Shown: positions 23,211 through 35,679, counted from the stretch's first letter. The stretch: 64,000 nt of DNA from Hofstenia miamia (GCA_004352715.1 SCFE01000111.1:1348485-1412484), one strand, 5' to 3'. Notes: a model not told the origin generated them from the sequence alone. Program-made: numbers and translations.

Positions 23211-24340
23211 TTATTGTGAAAAAATTATAGTAAACAAACAGGTGATACTGTTCTCAAATGTTAGTTTCTTCCGCTGTTTAGACAATCCTATTTCAACATC
23301 TCTAGAAGAAATTGTCGTGAGTTTTAAACATGCCATCTGAGTGGGAGAAAATTTTTTAAGATATTTAGGAATATAATTCCTTACCCCCTACATGACAGCG
23401 TTGACTTCTTTAAGTAAATTTAGGCCCTCATTTTTTGCTAAAACTTTGACTTCTTTAAGTAAATTTAGGCCCTCATTTTTTGCTAAAACTATTTTCATTT
23501 TTAAATGTATTTCTGGCTGCAATTTCCTCTTCACTTTATTGTCCAAAGCGCTGAAACTGGGAAATTGTCAAATTTTGTGCTTCCATTTTATTGATAGCGT
23601 TCACTAGAAAACAATAGTTTGACTTAATGAACACTAAGTCACTTTTTAAAGGTTTTTGCAAGCTTAGATTGTCTTTGCTGCACTGATACCCATAACAATT
23701 CCTTTACGATGTTGAAATCAAGCAGCTAATACGGATGAATGTCACACGTCTCAAATGAGATTTAACAAATAAAATTATTTTATTGTGAGATATATTGATA
23801 CATTTCTTTATGTTGATCTCTAACTGTTTCAGCTACATGATGTAGTGCATGTGCTGCACATGCGATACGTATTAGATTAGGATAGAAAATTTTCAAGTCC
23901 TTCATACCTTTAATCAAGTAAGAAGCCGCATCTCTAGTTCCAACTAATATTTTGTTCTCTATTACATCTTGAAGTTATTATTTACAGATTGGGAGACAGT
24001 CGTATCATTGACCATATCAAGTTCTGCTACATTTATTGAAAAAGACTGTGAGCTGTTATCCTCTGCTAACCATCCGACCAGAAAATTAAACACATATTGA
24101 TTTTGATCTTATGACGAAATAAACATTTTTGACGAAATACATCTCAAAGTATTTCTTCAGGAGCTTCTTGATGAAAATTTTTTTTGAATGTTTCAGCGAT
24201 CTGTTGTGGAAAAGTTAGTGTAAGTATTGATAAAATTTGCCTGAATCGAATAGCTTAATTTTGACAATGGGATGTTAGATGCTTCGAAGGCAGTTGCTGG
24301 ATCTTTGTTGAATTTGATTCGTTTGTCGCTACCACTTTAA
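23211..24340 (-). pseudogene. hAT-superfamily transposase relic
   Basis: Minus-strand frames, joined across stops and shifts, follow one hAT transposase lineage, the family related to the CGGBP1-type zinc-finger proteins. In order: ASNIPLSKL (about 24270); YVFNFLVGWLAEDNS (about 24050-24095); TRDAASYLIKGMKDLKIFYP and IRIACAAHALHHVAETVR (about 23825-23935), the TDAAPYM...LTCLAHALHRVAEEIR block; SDLVFIKSNYCFL (about 23610-23650); KNEGLNLLKEV; and the dimerisation motif TTISSRDVEIGLSKQRKKLT, ending at TAA 23211-23213. A 45-bp tandem duplication (23401-23490) doubles KNEGLNLLKEV. The N-terminal zinc finger is not seen. Internal stops show it is dead. Confidence 0.85.
23401..23490. repeat. 45-bp tandem duplication inside the hAT relic
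   Basis: Two adjacent, near-identical 45-bp copies, each starting TTGACTTCTTTAAGTAAATT, lie within the transposase relic and repeat 15 codons in frame. The duplication is younger than most of the decay around it. Confidence 0.9.
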
Positions 24341-24625
24341 GCCGAGGAAAAAGATTCGATGAGCGACTGTTGCTGAATTGATGTTGATGCTACATTTTTA
24401 GTGAGTTTTCTTATAAGTTGTTGCTGAATTTAACTTTTTAAGTTAAGATGAATTTTACAGAGAACCTTATTATTACAAATAACTTCTAAACATTTTCTTT
24501 GAGATCCAAAAGATTTAATAATTATGATGGGTTCGGTTACCTTTGCCCATTAAATAACTAAAATTTATGGCTATGATTAATAATTGTATAATATAGGTCT
24601 ATGAAGTATATTATATATATATATA
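24341..24625. other. non-coding stretch between two transposons
   Basis: It probably holds decayed N-terminal hAT sequence that can no longer be aligned by eye, then a short (AT)n tract at 24610-24625. Confidence 0.4.
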
Positions 24626-24692
24626 ACGGGTGATCAATACAAATCCGTACTAATTGAAAATTATATCGTATTATGGCATACGACATAGTATA

Positions 24693-24854
24693 AACAACGA
24701 GAATCTGGAGGCTGCTTTATACCGAAATGCCCCTCTTGTGTCTTGTGAGATCGAACGAGTATTTTCATCAGTGGATGAAACTCTGTCGTCTAAACGACGC
24801 AATTTGACTGTTGAAAACTTAAAACATCTTATGATAATTAAATGGAACTCATAA
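24693..24854 (+). pseudogene. hAT transposase C-terminal dimerisation fragment (nested)
   Basis: The frame encodes NNENLEAAL, then APLVSCEIERVFSSVDETLS and SKRRNLTVENLKHLMIIKWN, ending in TAA at 24852-24854. This is the hAT C-terminal dimerisation signature: a SCDVERxFS core followed by SxRRxxLTxENL. It runs on the plus strand, opposite to the hAT relic at 23.2-24.3 kb, and differs from that relic's own C-terminus, so it comes from another hAT copy. No upstream hAT sequence accompanies it. It sits wholly between the terminus and the transposase of the Tc1/mariner element. Confidence 0.85.
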
Positions 24855-24945
24855 TAATCATGTTTTTCACGCAACTTTTCACGCAATTTTGATCGATAAT
24901 CGATAATACGATGCAAAACCTCAGTGACAACAAAAGGGTACATAA

Positions 24946-25639
24946 TTGAACAAGATTCATTATTACAACAGCCATCCAAACCAGTTCAAATATCAAGTCT
25001 TTCAGAATTTTAAAGAGCTAGGTCTCGCAAAGCAAACTATTTATGATGAGTTAAGCAGATATGAGACTGTTGGATCCACTGAACGAGCTCAAAGATCATG
25101 GAAACCAGGTGAAAAGTTAACTCAACCCAATCGACTGCTAATGTGGATCGCAATTTTGCCAAGAGGCATTACAAAACCGTATTTCTTTCCATCTAAAACA
25201 GCCATATCCAAGGATACTTGTTTGGAATGCATCAAAAAACCTCTTGCGTTTATAAAAGACGTTTATCCAGAGTGACTACGTACATCTTTGTCCTAATCTT
25301 GCTTCAAGCCATTATGCCCATGACACTTTAAATGCATTTGATGAATTTGGCATCAACTTTGTTACTAAAGACTCCAACCCTCCAAATGCACCTCAAGTGA
25401 GGCCTATAGAGGATTTTTTTTGAATACTGAAACAAATCGTCTATGACAAGAGATGGGAGGCTAAAACTCATGATAAAGTAAAGCAAAGAACAAAATACTG
25501 TTTACGACAAAAAATTGATAAGGTTAGATTTTGCGAGATGATGAAGAATGATAAGCAACGACTTACTAAAGCTCACAATCACGGATTACCAAATGTGTTG
25601 ATATTACTTTTTAATTATTACACTTCATTGTTTCATTAA
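24946..25639 (+). pseudogene. Tc1/mariner transposase relic (DD37E-type spacing)
   Basis: The N-terminal helix-turn-helix (KYQVFQNFKELGLAKQTIYD and following LSRYETVGSTER) leads after about 50 residues into LMWIAILPRGITKPYFFP, so the region with the first catalytic Asp is deleted. After a frameshift at about 25271 come CPNLASSHYA, NPPNAPQVRPIEDFF and YDKRWEAKTHD, ending at TAA near 25639. The second catalytic Asp is an Asn codon (25295-25297). The Glu is kept (25409-25411). The 37 residues between them give DD37E spacing. A TGA at 25421-25423 replaces the expected Trp. The element would have moved by cut and paste at TA; this copy is inactive for at least four reasons. Confidence 0.85.
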
Positions 25640-25713
25640 ATTTTTGATAGACTATGTAATATGCCTTAATACAATATAATTTTCAATTAGTTTCAATTTT
25701 TATTGATCAACCG

Positions 25714-25714
<1 letters not shown>

Positions 25715-25744
<30 letters not shown>

Positions 25745-25845
25745 NNNNNNNNNNNNNNNNNNNNNNNNNNNNNNNNNNNNNNNNNNNNNNNNNNNNNNNN
25801 NNNNNNNNNNNNNNNNNNNNNNNNNNNNNNNNNNNNNNNNNNNNN

Positions 25846-25876
<31 letters not shown>
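25715..25876. other. (TA)n with assembly gap (101 N)
   Basis: TA repeat from 25715 to 25744, N from 25745 to 25845, TA repeat again to about 25876. The tract directly adjoins the right end of the Tc1/mariner element. Confidence 0.9.
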
Positions 25877-25879
<3 letters not shown>

Positions 25880-26009
25880 TATCACGAGACTAGCTTATTT
25901 AAGTAGAAATAACCAAAATTAAGTTAAATAATAAAATTATTGAACTTTAGGTAAAATTCCATGAAATTAGCCAATTTAAGAGGGTTTAGGTTCCTTGGGT
26001 AAAATCCCG

Positions 26010-26350
26010 TCATAGAATGTAAACTTTTGTCAATCGTAGTATAAATGTTTGCGAATCGATTATATTTATTAATGAGTTGTCTATGTTATTAAATAAAACA
26101 TTAAAGTATCTATCATGACTTAATATTAGAGAGTTAACCATCATTGATTTCATTTCGGTGTTCACAAAATTCCCACATGTGACTAAATAATTTCGAATCC
26201 CAATGGCAATTTGCGTATGTGATTTGATTAGTTCAATATATTATCGATTGTCACTCCAAGATGTTTGATGGATGAAACTTGAGTAATTTTTGATCCTGTA
26301 GGCATGTTGTTGAGCACAAAGGACATTATTCTATTGATTTGGTTGGTTAA
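26010..26350 (-). pseudogene. LINE reverse transcriptase relic, thumb region
   Basis: The minus strand encodes NQINRIMSFVLNN and then ITQVSSIKHLGVTIDNILN and SNHIRKL (about 26200-26340), which matches the post-YADD segment of LINE reverse transcriptases (VxxxKxLGVxIDxxLxWxxHI). Beyond a stop, a weaker stretch (VNSLILSHDRYFNVLFNNID) may be the next block. No catalytic box remains. It may belong to the same broad clade as the relics at 20 kb and 61 kb. Confidence 0.6.
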
Positions 26351-29300
26351 TAAATTGTTGTATTAGTTTCTTAATGTTTTGTACTACGTTTGCCAATATT
26401 TATTGCCGTGTTAATATTAATAATCATATTAAATTTAAGATAGCAAGAAATGTTGGAATTTAATTCCAATTTTGGGCGACCGGCTTGCCCGCTAAAAATA
26501 TGCTGTTACTGCCTTCACGTTGAAAAAAATAAAGCACATCTCAAAAATCAAAATAAATTTGAAAATGAGATTCACAATTATAGCAGTATTTCAAAATTTG
26601 AGCTGGTAATTTTTTTGACATCTCAAAGAAGTCAATGGCTCTAGCTAAAATGTAAATATTGGCAGTTTTAAACAATTTCTTAGCTTTATTTTTCCTCGGA
26701 AAGCAATTAAACCTAATGGTTTTAATGATTTTCAATTTTTTAGGATTATGCCGCATTAGCTAACTTTGAAATATTTCCAATTTTAGGTTTTCTGATTAAA
26801 TTTGAATTAAAAATCGATTTAGGAGTTTTTTCAATACATTGTGATTTTCGGACAAAGCTTTCGATTCAACATTACACAATATTATAACAATTTCTAATGC
26901 TGAAATATACGTTGAGTATCATTAACATTATTTGCATGAATACTTGCCTTTCCTGTGTGCTTTAACTATGAATTAATCATTAACACATCTCTTAATTACT
27001 GAATAATGTATTTTCAAGGAATGTTTTTAAACTGCCATGGGTCAAGTACATTTGGAAACTGGCATACTATTAATTCTTATGGTGAAATTCATGAAAAAAT
27101 ATATCTCCAATAATATATGAAAATTATAATTTATATATAACCAAATTCATATATTGATTTGGATTCTGAAAATTGGCTGTGAAGCAAAGAGTTTGTTATT
27201 GTGTGTGTATTGTCTGTGCTTGGGCCTTAACCCTGCTGGCTATCATGTACATCAGAGGACCTACTCCATGGTGTTGAAAATATTAGCGTCATCAAGTAAA
27301 TACATGAACTGTCTTATATGCAATCTTCAAGTTAAAACAAGTAACTACTTACAAACTATTTAAAAATATTGCAATATAGAATGGTCAATACCAATCAGTA
27401 CCGATGCTATGTTATCGTCTCTACTGAACTTGAAAGCAAATGGAGCACCTGTACATCTTAGCTACATTTATAAGAATGAAATTTCAAAGTTTCCTTAAAT
27501 TTAACTTATAACACACTTAGATCGACATAAGTCCAAATCTAGGCCTGGTCCGAAGTCGGTCCAGCCCATATATATTTATGCCAATTAAGTCCATTTATGA
27601 TGCTTTTCAAAAAATATCTCCAACTTTTGATTTGCTTGACCTAAGTTATGCATGCAAGAAGCTTCTAATAATATTTACGCATTAAAATTGAAAATCTTAA
27701 TTGAGCTTTAGAAGAGTGTGTGATACTAACATATAATTTCGAAATTTTAATTTTCAACACTTTGCTTATGATATAGCATTCATTGCATTTCTGTTGATTT
27801 GCGTGAAAAGATATTTAATAGTTATTTTTTCGGCCTACGCTTGGCCTTGTCTGCACGGCCTATGTCCATCTTCGATTATACTTAAGGGGTTTATTTGTCC
27901 TTTACCCACTCTAATTAAGAATTCCTATGACTGTTTCAAGTCTAAGGTGTGTACCAGTGTTGTCCATAGGAATGTAATTTAGGCGGGCATAAATTGCTAT
28001 GGGATGAGATGGGACAGAAAAATATGTATAATATTAGTCTCACTTGAACAATGTAATTTAGAATTTGTTGTTTTTAATGTTTCAATTTTATTGCTATAAG
28101 CATAACGTTCGAAAAATCTGAGAGAATTCAAATTTCTCTATTTAATGTGGAGAATTTGCTTCAGTAATGTCTGCAAGCATAAGAATGTAACTGTAAAATG
28201 CATAAAATCTTTGTGCGTAGGAAACCAAATTCAATGCGTGGGGATTAGTAGGCCTAATTGACAAACTTGCTATGGTTTATAAATAATTAATTTACTTTGA
28301 AAGAAAATATTATTTCTATTTAGAAGGTCGCTATAAATTATGAAACGTATGAGTCCAATTAAAATTTCAAATCTTAAAAACCAAAAATTATGCCCAGTTA
28401 AAGCCGCTTAATTTTGTGGACATCAAAAAAAATAGCGAAATGAATATTGTGAACTTTACAAGCACTTTTAATTCTGTGACTTAAAATAAAACACAGTCAA
28501 ATTTTCTGCTGAGTTATCACAATTGTTCAAAGAGTAGGGAAAGCTTTAAGAAATAATGTTTTTGTGTCATTACTAATTTCTGGCATAATTTGCGAATGAA
28601 TGCTGATGATTGAAAAAGTAAAAGCGCGCTTGCTGAATAAGCCACTCACTTGACATTAAAGTAGACGAGAAGATTTTCTTAAATTGCTTAATGGGCTCAA
28701 CTGCGATTTCCATAATGTATCGTAAATCAACCGTGTATCGAAAACAAATCTTGAAAAAATCCAGTTTCTTATTCCGCTTTTCTCTTTTTTTCATTTCAGA
28801 TTTTTTATTTTAGTAATAATACAGGATCATTTTTTTAGAATTTCAAATTTTGAAAAATGTTTTAATGTTGCGTCTAACAACCACCGGTAATTTCTTATAA
28901 TTAATATACAATTATCTAGTATCATTTTCAGCAAAGTAGAAGAGAAGTTTGGAGGAAGTATGTTCGATATTCACTTCCCCTTTTGCTTTATTGAATTATT
29001 TAGAATTTCAGGACAGACTCTTTGCAGTAACAAAGCAATTATTTTGTAAATCTTAAATGATGCCTTGTTTAGATTTTAAATTTGAAACATTTACTATTCT
29101 CACAAGACAAAGCAGTCCATTGTAGGCGGAACATGTCAAAATGCATTCTATTAAATTGCCATGTAATTTATTGCTGTTTTCTGTATCAAGTTTAATAAAA
29201 TGTTGAACTTTACCAGAATTAGTCGGCATATAAAAATTACAATTACTCCACATTTATGCATACTTGGTCCACTCTGTTGACTGAATATTATTTTTAGAAT

Positions 29301-31195
29301 TGGTTGAAGCTTCTATTGGCGGAATTTAACTATTATAAATACACGGTTTTCAAAAAGTGGCTATGCTGTATTAAATATATTAATCAATAATGACTCAATG
29401 GTATTACATTCATACTGAAGTTTCATTGTATATTATTTACACTAAGCCATGGCACAAATTTGAATTAGAGAGAAGACATCCTCAACATTGTACTCTACAC
29501 TTGATCATCCTAATCACCAGACCTCATCGCATGCTATTTTTTGCAAGAATATGCAAATGACTGGACAAATACACTATTAAACCTGAAACTGCGTTATTAT
29601 TCGAAGCCGAAAAATCGAAATGAATCAAAGAGAAAGTCCAAATAAAAGCGTTTCGATTTTACTGATGTACGTCTTAGGTTTTTTATCATCGAATTGCGAG
29701 CCAGCAAATTTGGCTACCCTACAAGAACCGAGACGTACACAAACGGCTGTGTTTTGACTTAACCAAAATTCTCTTAGGAAATGACAAATTCACATGATTT
29801 AAATAGGGATTTTTGATATATCTATATTTATATATATATATACATGTATATTATATATACACTGTGCTAGGATGTGAATGATCTGGAATTCTTCCATTGC
29901 CTTGCAAAAATATGCCAAAGGACGTTGGCAAAGACTTGTATGCTCTGTAGGAAAAGGTAGTACATTTTTGTTTTCTTTGAAGAGATTTATTTTACATGGC
30001 ATCATGATACGAGAAATGGTTGTAAAACATGTCTGTAGTAATGATTCAATTTTATATTTTAAAAAGGTTTCCCCAAAAATCGATTTGAATTTTTTCATAT
30101 ATTTTCCCATTAGCATGCAGCACTAACAAAAACAGTCAGACTATTGTTTGAAAAACAATAATTTTATGATCCTATAGTAGATTTAATAGTTAATATTGTT
30201 TACATAAAGTTATTTCCCTTTCTTGTATTGCAGCAATATTGTCAAATTTTTTAAATCATTTTAAACTTTCAGAAGTCACTAACTAAGAACATAATAAAAA
30301 TCTGAAAGAACCCTAGGAACGATAAATGTTTATTTTTCATTTAGTTTCCAAAATCCCACTAGATAACCACTCTTAGTGTGTGCAGCTGTGCTCAAAATCT
30401 CTGCTCTCAGCATTTGCAGAGCAATTATGCTGAGCTTGTGCTCGGCATACGTATCTGGTCTTTGGAGCTTTTGATTTGCTGAGAATTGGGAATGGAAAGT
30501 ATTTGAAAGCCTTAAACTAATTGTCCATCAATATGTAGTGATGGGCAAATTATCGTTATTATAATATTGTACAAATTGTTCTTTTTATGCTATTTTTGTT
30601 CTAAAACTAAATCCTATCTAAAAGTTTTAAGCTTATTAACCATTATGCCATAAAAAATTTTTGTTTGTGTTATGAATGACATGAATAAATATAACGGGAG
30701 TTTATAGATCTTTTGCAGAAGTAAAACTAGAACATGTAAATTGTCATGCATTTCTTGTATGGAGCTGGCTATGATGATACTGTAGACTCTACGTACATGT
30801 AAAAGAAAAATCTATTGATAAAGAAAAGCTTCAGTCTTTTTCTCCATTCCAAATGTCCTGATGAAATTCCAGAGCACAAATGTGTGATTATATTACAGAA
30901 AATATTTGGATGAAATGTTTATAGCTGTGAAAAATATATATTTAATAATTTGAAGAAGCACATAACTTAGAAATCATTAGTTAAATAAAGATTCCAAAAT
31001 TCATGCTCAAAGAAGCCTCATTGGTGATGAACATCGAATAAAAATTTTACGAGAATTCACTGCTATCATACCTATAACTAAAAATCTACAATTAATAATT
31101 AATGATTATTATTGCCAACTCCAAATATTTCAATTTGTTTTTGGGAGAATTGTTGCCTACAGTCGATTACAACAATTAAAATGTTCATATTATTA
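26351..31195. other. long AT-rich non-coding stretch
   Basis: Nearly 5 kb without a supportable gene or repeat. Several short frames on both strands are AT-driven. A small hairpin-prone CTCAGCAT/ATGCTGAG pair lies near 30405-30435, and short TA tracts near 29820-29860. If the Ig exons at 12.4 and 44.7 kb are joined, this is intron. Confidence 0.5.
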
Positions 31196-31785
31196 TTTCT
31201 TTACTATTTTTCTATTTTTTACATTAAATCAGAGTGGTTGTAATTTTCTTTCTATAGAAGTAAAGTGTCGTGTCATGATGCTATGTAAGCACAGGGTTAC
31301 AAAAATGTGCTACCCATAACATATAATATAATAGTTTTTCAAAATCTGTGATGACTTCAACAAAAAATGTTTAAACGCTTACAACTCACGAACGAATGAA
31401 GATGTTTAAAATCTTAGAACACAATAAGATAGAGAATTGTCTCCTCTACTTTTTCCAAATTTAAAACACGAATTGGCCTACGACAATCTCTGACTTTGAG
31501 CACGGCGAGCCTGGTCAGTACTCTCACAGTTTTTCTTCAGAAAGCAAAACATTTCAGGGCAGGTGTTGTTTCCATGGGGACTAGACCGCAGCATTAACTG
31601 AGCATTAGGTATGGAAAGAATTTGAATATTTTTGCAAAAGTCTCATTTCTTATTGAAAAAAATTTCTTATTTACATGTACTTCAGCCACAAAAATTATTT
31701 TTAGTACAGATCTTCATCATTACGCGGCCCAACCCCACAGATATTTCCATACGAGAGGCTTTCAATGTTTCTTAACAGGCTTGGA
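31196..31785. repeat. flank of the Tc1 join, duplicated inverted at 40911-41499
   Basis: This segment matches the reverse complement of 40911-41499 with few differences, for example near 31348 and 31427. In the inverted copy, about 900 bp lie between it and the Tc1 coding sequence. Here that interval is replaced by a single n at 31786. Confidence 0.85.
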
Positions 31786-31786
31786 N

Positions 31787-32774
31787 GAAAGTATTAAAGC
31801 TTTATTACGTACTCGTTTCTTTTCAATGCGCCAAATTGCTGTTCAAACAGGTGTCAGTGTAGGAAGCATTTCAAAAATCAAATTGATGACAAATGGGCAT
31901 GTACCTAGGTCATGTAGAGTTGGCAAATGTCGTCGAAAAAGAAAAACAACACCACGTGATGATCGATCCATGATTTTGTCACTTCGTCAGCAGCCCTTGA
32001 TGTCAGCTGCACAAATCAAATCAAACCTAGTTGAACGAGGAGTTGAAATTTCAACACGTAAAGTGCGCCTCTGACTCAATAGTCTTGGTTGCCGATCTGT
32101 CACACTTTGCAGAGTACCTCGATTGACACCAGCAATGATGAAGAAGCGCTTGAATTTTGCTGGTCAGCATGCAGATTGGGATCAAGAGCATTGGAGGCGC
32201 GTTTCTTTCAGTGATGAAAGTATTTTTGAGTGCCAGGATGCTCATAGGAGCAAAGTTTGGCAGATTCCAGGTGCAGTTCATCCAACTCGTCCAGTTATAA
32301 AGGATCCAACAAAGGTTATGATTTGGGGCATCATCACATATAAAGGATCTGGATGACTTTATATCTGTAAGGGCATGATGACTGCTCCAAAATACTTATA
32401 AGTCATTCGGAATAATGTCATCCCACAGATAGCTGACTGGTATGATACTCCTGATGACTGCATCTTCATGCATGATGGAGCACCATGCCACAAAGCCAAG
32501 ATGGTTTCCCAGTTCTTAGAAAAGAATAGAATTAAAGTGCTTCCATGGCCTAGTAATAGCCCAGACCTCAACCCAATTGAGAATATTTGGGGGTATTCTT
32601 AAAGCAAAATTGGCAAGGCATTCATATGTGACCAAGAATCAACTTACTGCTGCTATTCTTGAAGCATGGTATCATGATCAGAATTTCTTGGAGAAGATCA
32701 GGACTTCTATTGATAGCATGCCAGCGAGGATTCAAGCCGTGATACAAGCCAAAGGAGGACCTACGAAGTATTAG
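31787..32774 (+). pseudogene. Tc1 transposase relic (DD34E)
   Basis: The frame from the join encodes the N-terminal helix-turn-helix (SMRQIAVQTGVSVGSISKIK) and a basic GRKRKTT-type linker. The catalytic triad follows: Asp in FSDESIF (32213-32215), Asp in MHDGAPCH (32474-32476) and Glu in NPIENIWG (32579-32581), 34 residues after the second Asp, as in Tc1. All three catalytic residues are kept. The gene is broken by TGA at 32072, TGA at 32354, TAA at 32399 and a frameshift in the G-run near 32590. The final frame ends at TAG 32772-32774. Decay is modest compared with the other relics, so this was a more recent arrival. Confidence 0.9.
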
Positions 32775-33058
32775 TATATTATCTCTAAAAGGATTTTCAT
32801 GATAGTTTTACATAATTTGTAAACTATATTTTGTAATTTTGTATCATGAAAAACTCTCTAATTGTGAATTTCTATTACTTCTATTCAATACACATTTATG
32901 TCTAGTCTATTGTAGTGATGTACTTTTAATGGCTCATCAGCTTGGGTACGTATCTTTTATTGCCTAAGCTAAATCTCAATTATTATTACTAAATTTGAAA
33001 GATTATGCATATTAATAAGTTGTTGGTTTATGATATATCCAAGAAAAACCAAAAAACA
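31787..33058 (+). mobile_element. Tc1 element, left end missing at an assembly join
   Basis: It contains the Tc1 transposase relic and, at about 33022-33058, an inverted-repeat remnant (GGTTTATGATATATCCA, then AAAAACCAAAAAA) that matches the terminal repeat seen at 40352-40390 beside the second copy. Its outermost bases diverge after about 33058. The left terminus is not present because of the n at 31786. Judged from the second copy, a whole element would be about 1.7 kb, normal for Tc1. Confidence 0.8.
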
Positions 33059-35679
33059 TGTTACATTACTAGGGCTTCTCTTTAATCTATTGCTGGCATC
33101 AATTTGCGCCCAATCTATATGAAAATCCTATACATGCACCCTTGAACAAGCGGTGATTGTTAGTTTCATGTTGGAACTATTCGAATTCATTTGAAAATTG
33201 TGACATATTTAAGAGAAATACAATTATTTCAATGCCATTGAAACTTTGATTGATGTTATGAAAGTGCTTGTATATGTGACAATTGATATGTTCTTCATGT
33301 AATATTCTTTTCTCAATATGGGGACGATTTATTGTAATTGTGACTACCACTTAACATAGTTTTATCCATTTGCCATTGTCGTAAGCAAACCTACATTTCA
33401 AGAGTAGACCATTTACTGACCGAGGTGAATGCATTACATTGATTTATCATATAAATTGGTAAATGAGTTCCGTTTAATTAAGATTGACAGTTGTGTGTAC
33501 TTGAGAGATTTAATGGCAGCCACTTCACTTAAAAAATTAACCGTTGAGACAGATTTTGGAATTGTTTTAATTTCTTTTATACTTCGACATCCGCTGTAAT
33601 CAATATTGCTCCGATAATATTGCCGCCGGCATAGATGATATCTGATATCGTTTGTAATCAGTTTTTCCCAAGAATTATTTCATCTATTAAGAAATCATCA
33701 ATTTAAATGTTTATTAAATATAATGTCCTAAATATTAATTAAAACTAAGACAACGGAATGGTAATAGCAGATAAAAGTTTATTTAAGTCTAAATATCGAG
33801 AATAGTACCAATTTAAGATGTTGATCAAACTTTGCTTGGTGCCTTAAACGTCTTCAATTTGATTAAAGCAATACATTGATTAGTGGTATTGCCATATTTC
33901 ATTTATTTTAAATAGTGTTTTCTTGAAATTTGACATTTTTATGAAATTTTTATGAATATGAAATAGCCAAAAATATACCTAACATTATAATTTGAAGGCC
34001 ACTTTAAATTTCAGTCAGTTTACATTGAATGATTTACTATTTTACATTTTTAGTGAAAGTGAGACCTATTAAGCATTCTAGAGCAAAAATCTGCGATGGT
34101 ATATTTTTTAGTTTGAAAGCTTTCTCCAGCACACCGTGTTTGTATTTTGGTGTATTTAACGTTAAACAGCCTCTGACTTTGCGCACGGTACACGCAATGC
34201 GCTTGGGGATCAATCTACATATAGAGAAAATTCATTTTTGCTCCAATGAGTTTTAAGCCTTATAATTACCTGAATATTAGATATGTAGAGAATGTAAGAC
34301 TTTCAAAAAATCAGAATGTTCAAAGAAAAATAGTTAATCGTTTCAAGTACTGAAAGCAGTGCAATGCACTTTAGTACAATTGGCCAACATTACGAGTTCA
34401 CTGTTGAATGCTTCAATGTCGTACGATTACCAATGTTGGAGAAAATTCTTGAAAGTGTGTAATTTTAAAAGGACCAGACTTTTTACGGTTATTTCTATCT
34501 TAAAATTTAATTTATTTTGAGAGAAATTAAATTGTTTGTTAAGTTATCTAGAATACTACGCCTCATCTTGTAATTTTAAATGAATATAATATTTTAGTAT
34601 TGAGCCTCGAATTTTTCATAAAAGGTTAAAAAGTCCAAATTATGTTGAAATTGAAAGTTAATTTAAAATATTTTAAAAAACTTTGAATTGTTATTATTGC
34701 AGTTTTCTTTTAGTACCATCCAGAGAAATTAGTCCTTGCTTTATCAAATCAGAAAGTTATTACTAGTTTAAGATGTATTACTATCATGGCATCTTGTAAA
34801 AGGAAGCTTATACTGAGATTCTGTTTTCAAGTGGCAAATGTACTATAGGTCATTAACAGCTTAAAAAAATTATTGACACACCAAGGATAGCATAACAGCC
34901 TGAAAGTATCGTCAAATCTGAATATAACCTAATTAAACAAAATTTCATGCAAATTAAGGGCATACGAAAAAAATTCTAGACGGATTTACAAGAGCTGATC
35001 GATATTGCCCAAATAAAATAGTCTCCTCTGAATCTTCACAGCGAATGATTTTACATCAAGAATTGTGTAATACTAAGCTACTGAGTAACCAGCTTTTAAA
35101 AATTCAACTTTGAATATATTTTTACAATGTTTTTTAATAAACTAGCCTTATATTTGTCTTGCTTTTAATTACATTGCTACTATGCACACTGTTTAAAACG
35201 TGGCCAAGCGTTAATTGAAGAAAGGGATTTTTTTTCTATACTATATACTCAATTTTTGTGTACGAATTTCCCTAAAGTGCATTTTGTGATAACTATACTA
35301 TCTTAAATTATATCTTTTCAGGAAAAAATTGTAATAAGCAATTAAAAAATATAAAAAACCTCCTTGTAAATGTTGTATTAAATATACAATTCATTGCATC
35401 TCATTGAATAAGTTAAGAAGAAATTTTTGCTTTTTTACAAAGCATTATTAAAGAATCTTTCTTATTTTTCCGTTCTAAACTGCGCATCACATGTATATTG
35501 TGTTTTGACACTTGTTTGTTACTCTTGGGTTCATGTAGCGAGCAAGCTCTTGACTCGATGAACAAATTTGTGAAAACAGCCATAATCAATTTCCACGGAA
35601 AATTTCACTTCAATTTATGATGGAGAACATATATCACTATTTGTAGTGTGTCTCAGATCCATTTATCTGCAAACAATGT
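33059..35679. other. AT-rich non-coding stretch
   Basis: No supported gene. The frame at 34029-34256 has no family resemblance. No repeats were noticed. Confidence 0.5.

Larger units (their letters stand above)
24626..25714 (+). mobile_element. Tc1/mariner-type element, internally altered, 1.09 kb
   Basis: The left end ACGGGTGATCAATACAAAT...ACTAATTGAAAA matches the reverse complement of the right end (ACGGTTGATCAATAAAAAT...ACTAATTGAAAA) over about 35 bp. Both sides abut TA repeats, consistent with TA target use. It carries a broken transposase (24946-25639) and, between the left terminus and that gene, a stretch of hAT coding sequence (24693-24854) that does not belong to this superfamily. 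Length is close to that of a Tc1/mariner element, but the content is chimeric. Confidence 0.8.

Noticed and set aside
29461-29760. Possible mariner scrap (SPDLIACYFL-like words)
   Set aside because: Only one short resemblance, with no second motif in the expected place.
32359-32571. 70-residue minus frame (also 32051-32281)
   Set aside because: Antisense shadows of the Tc1 transposase.
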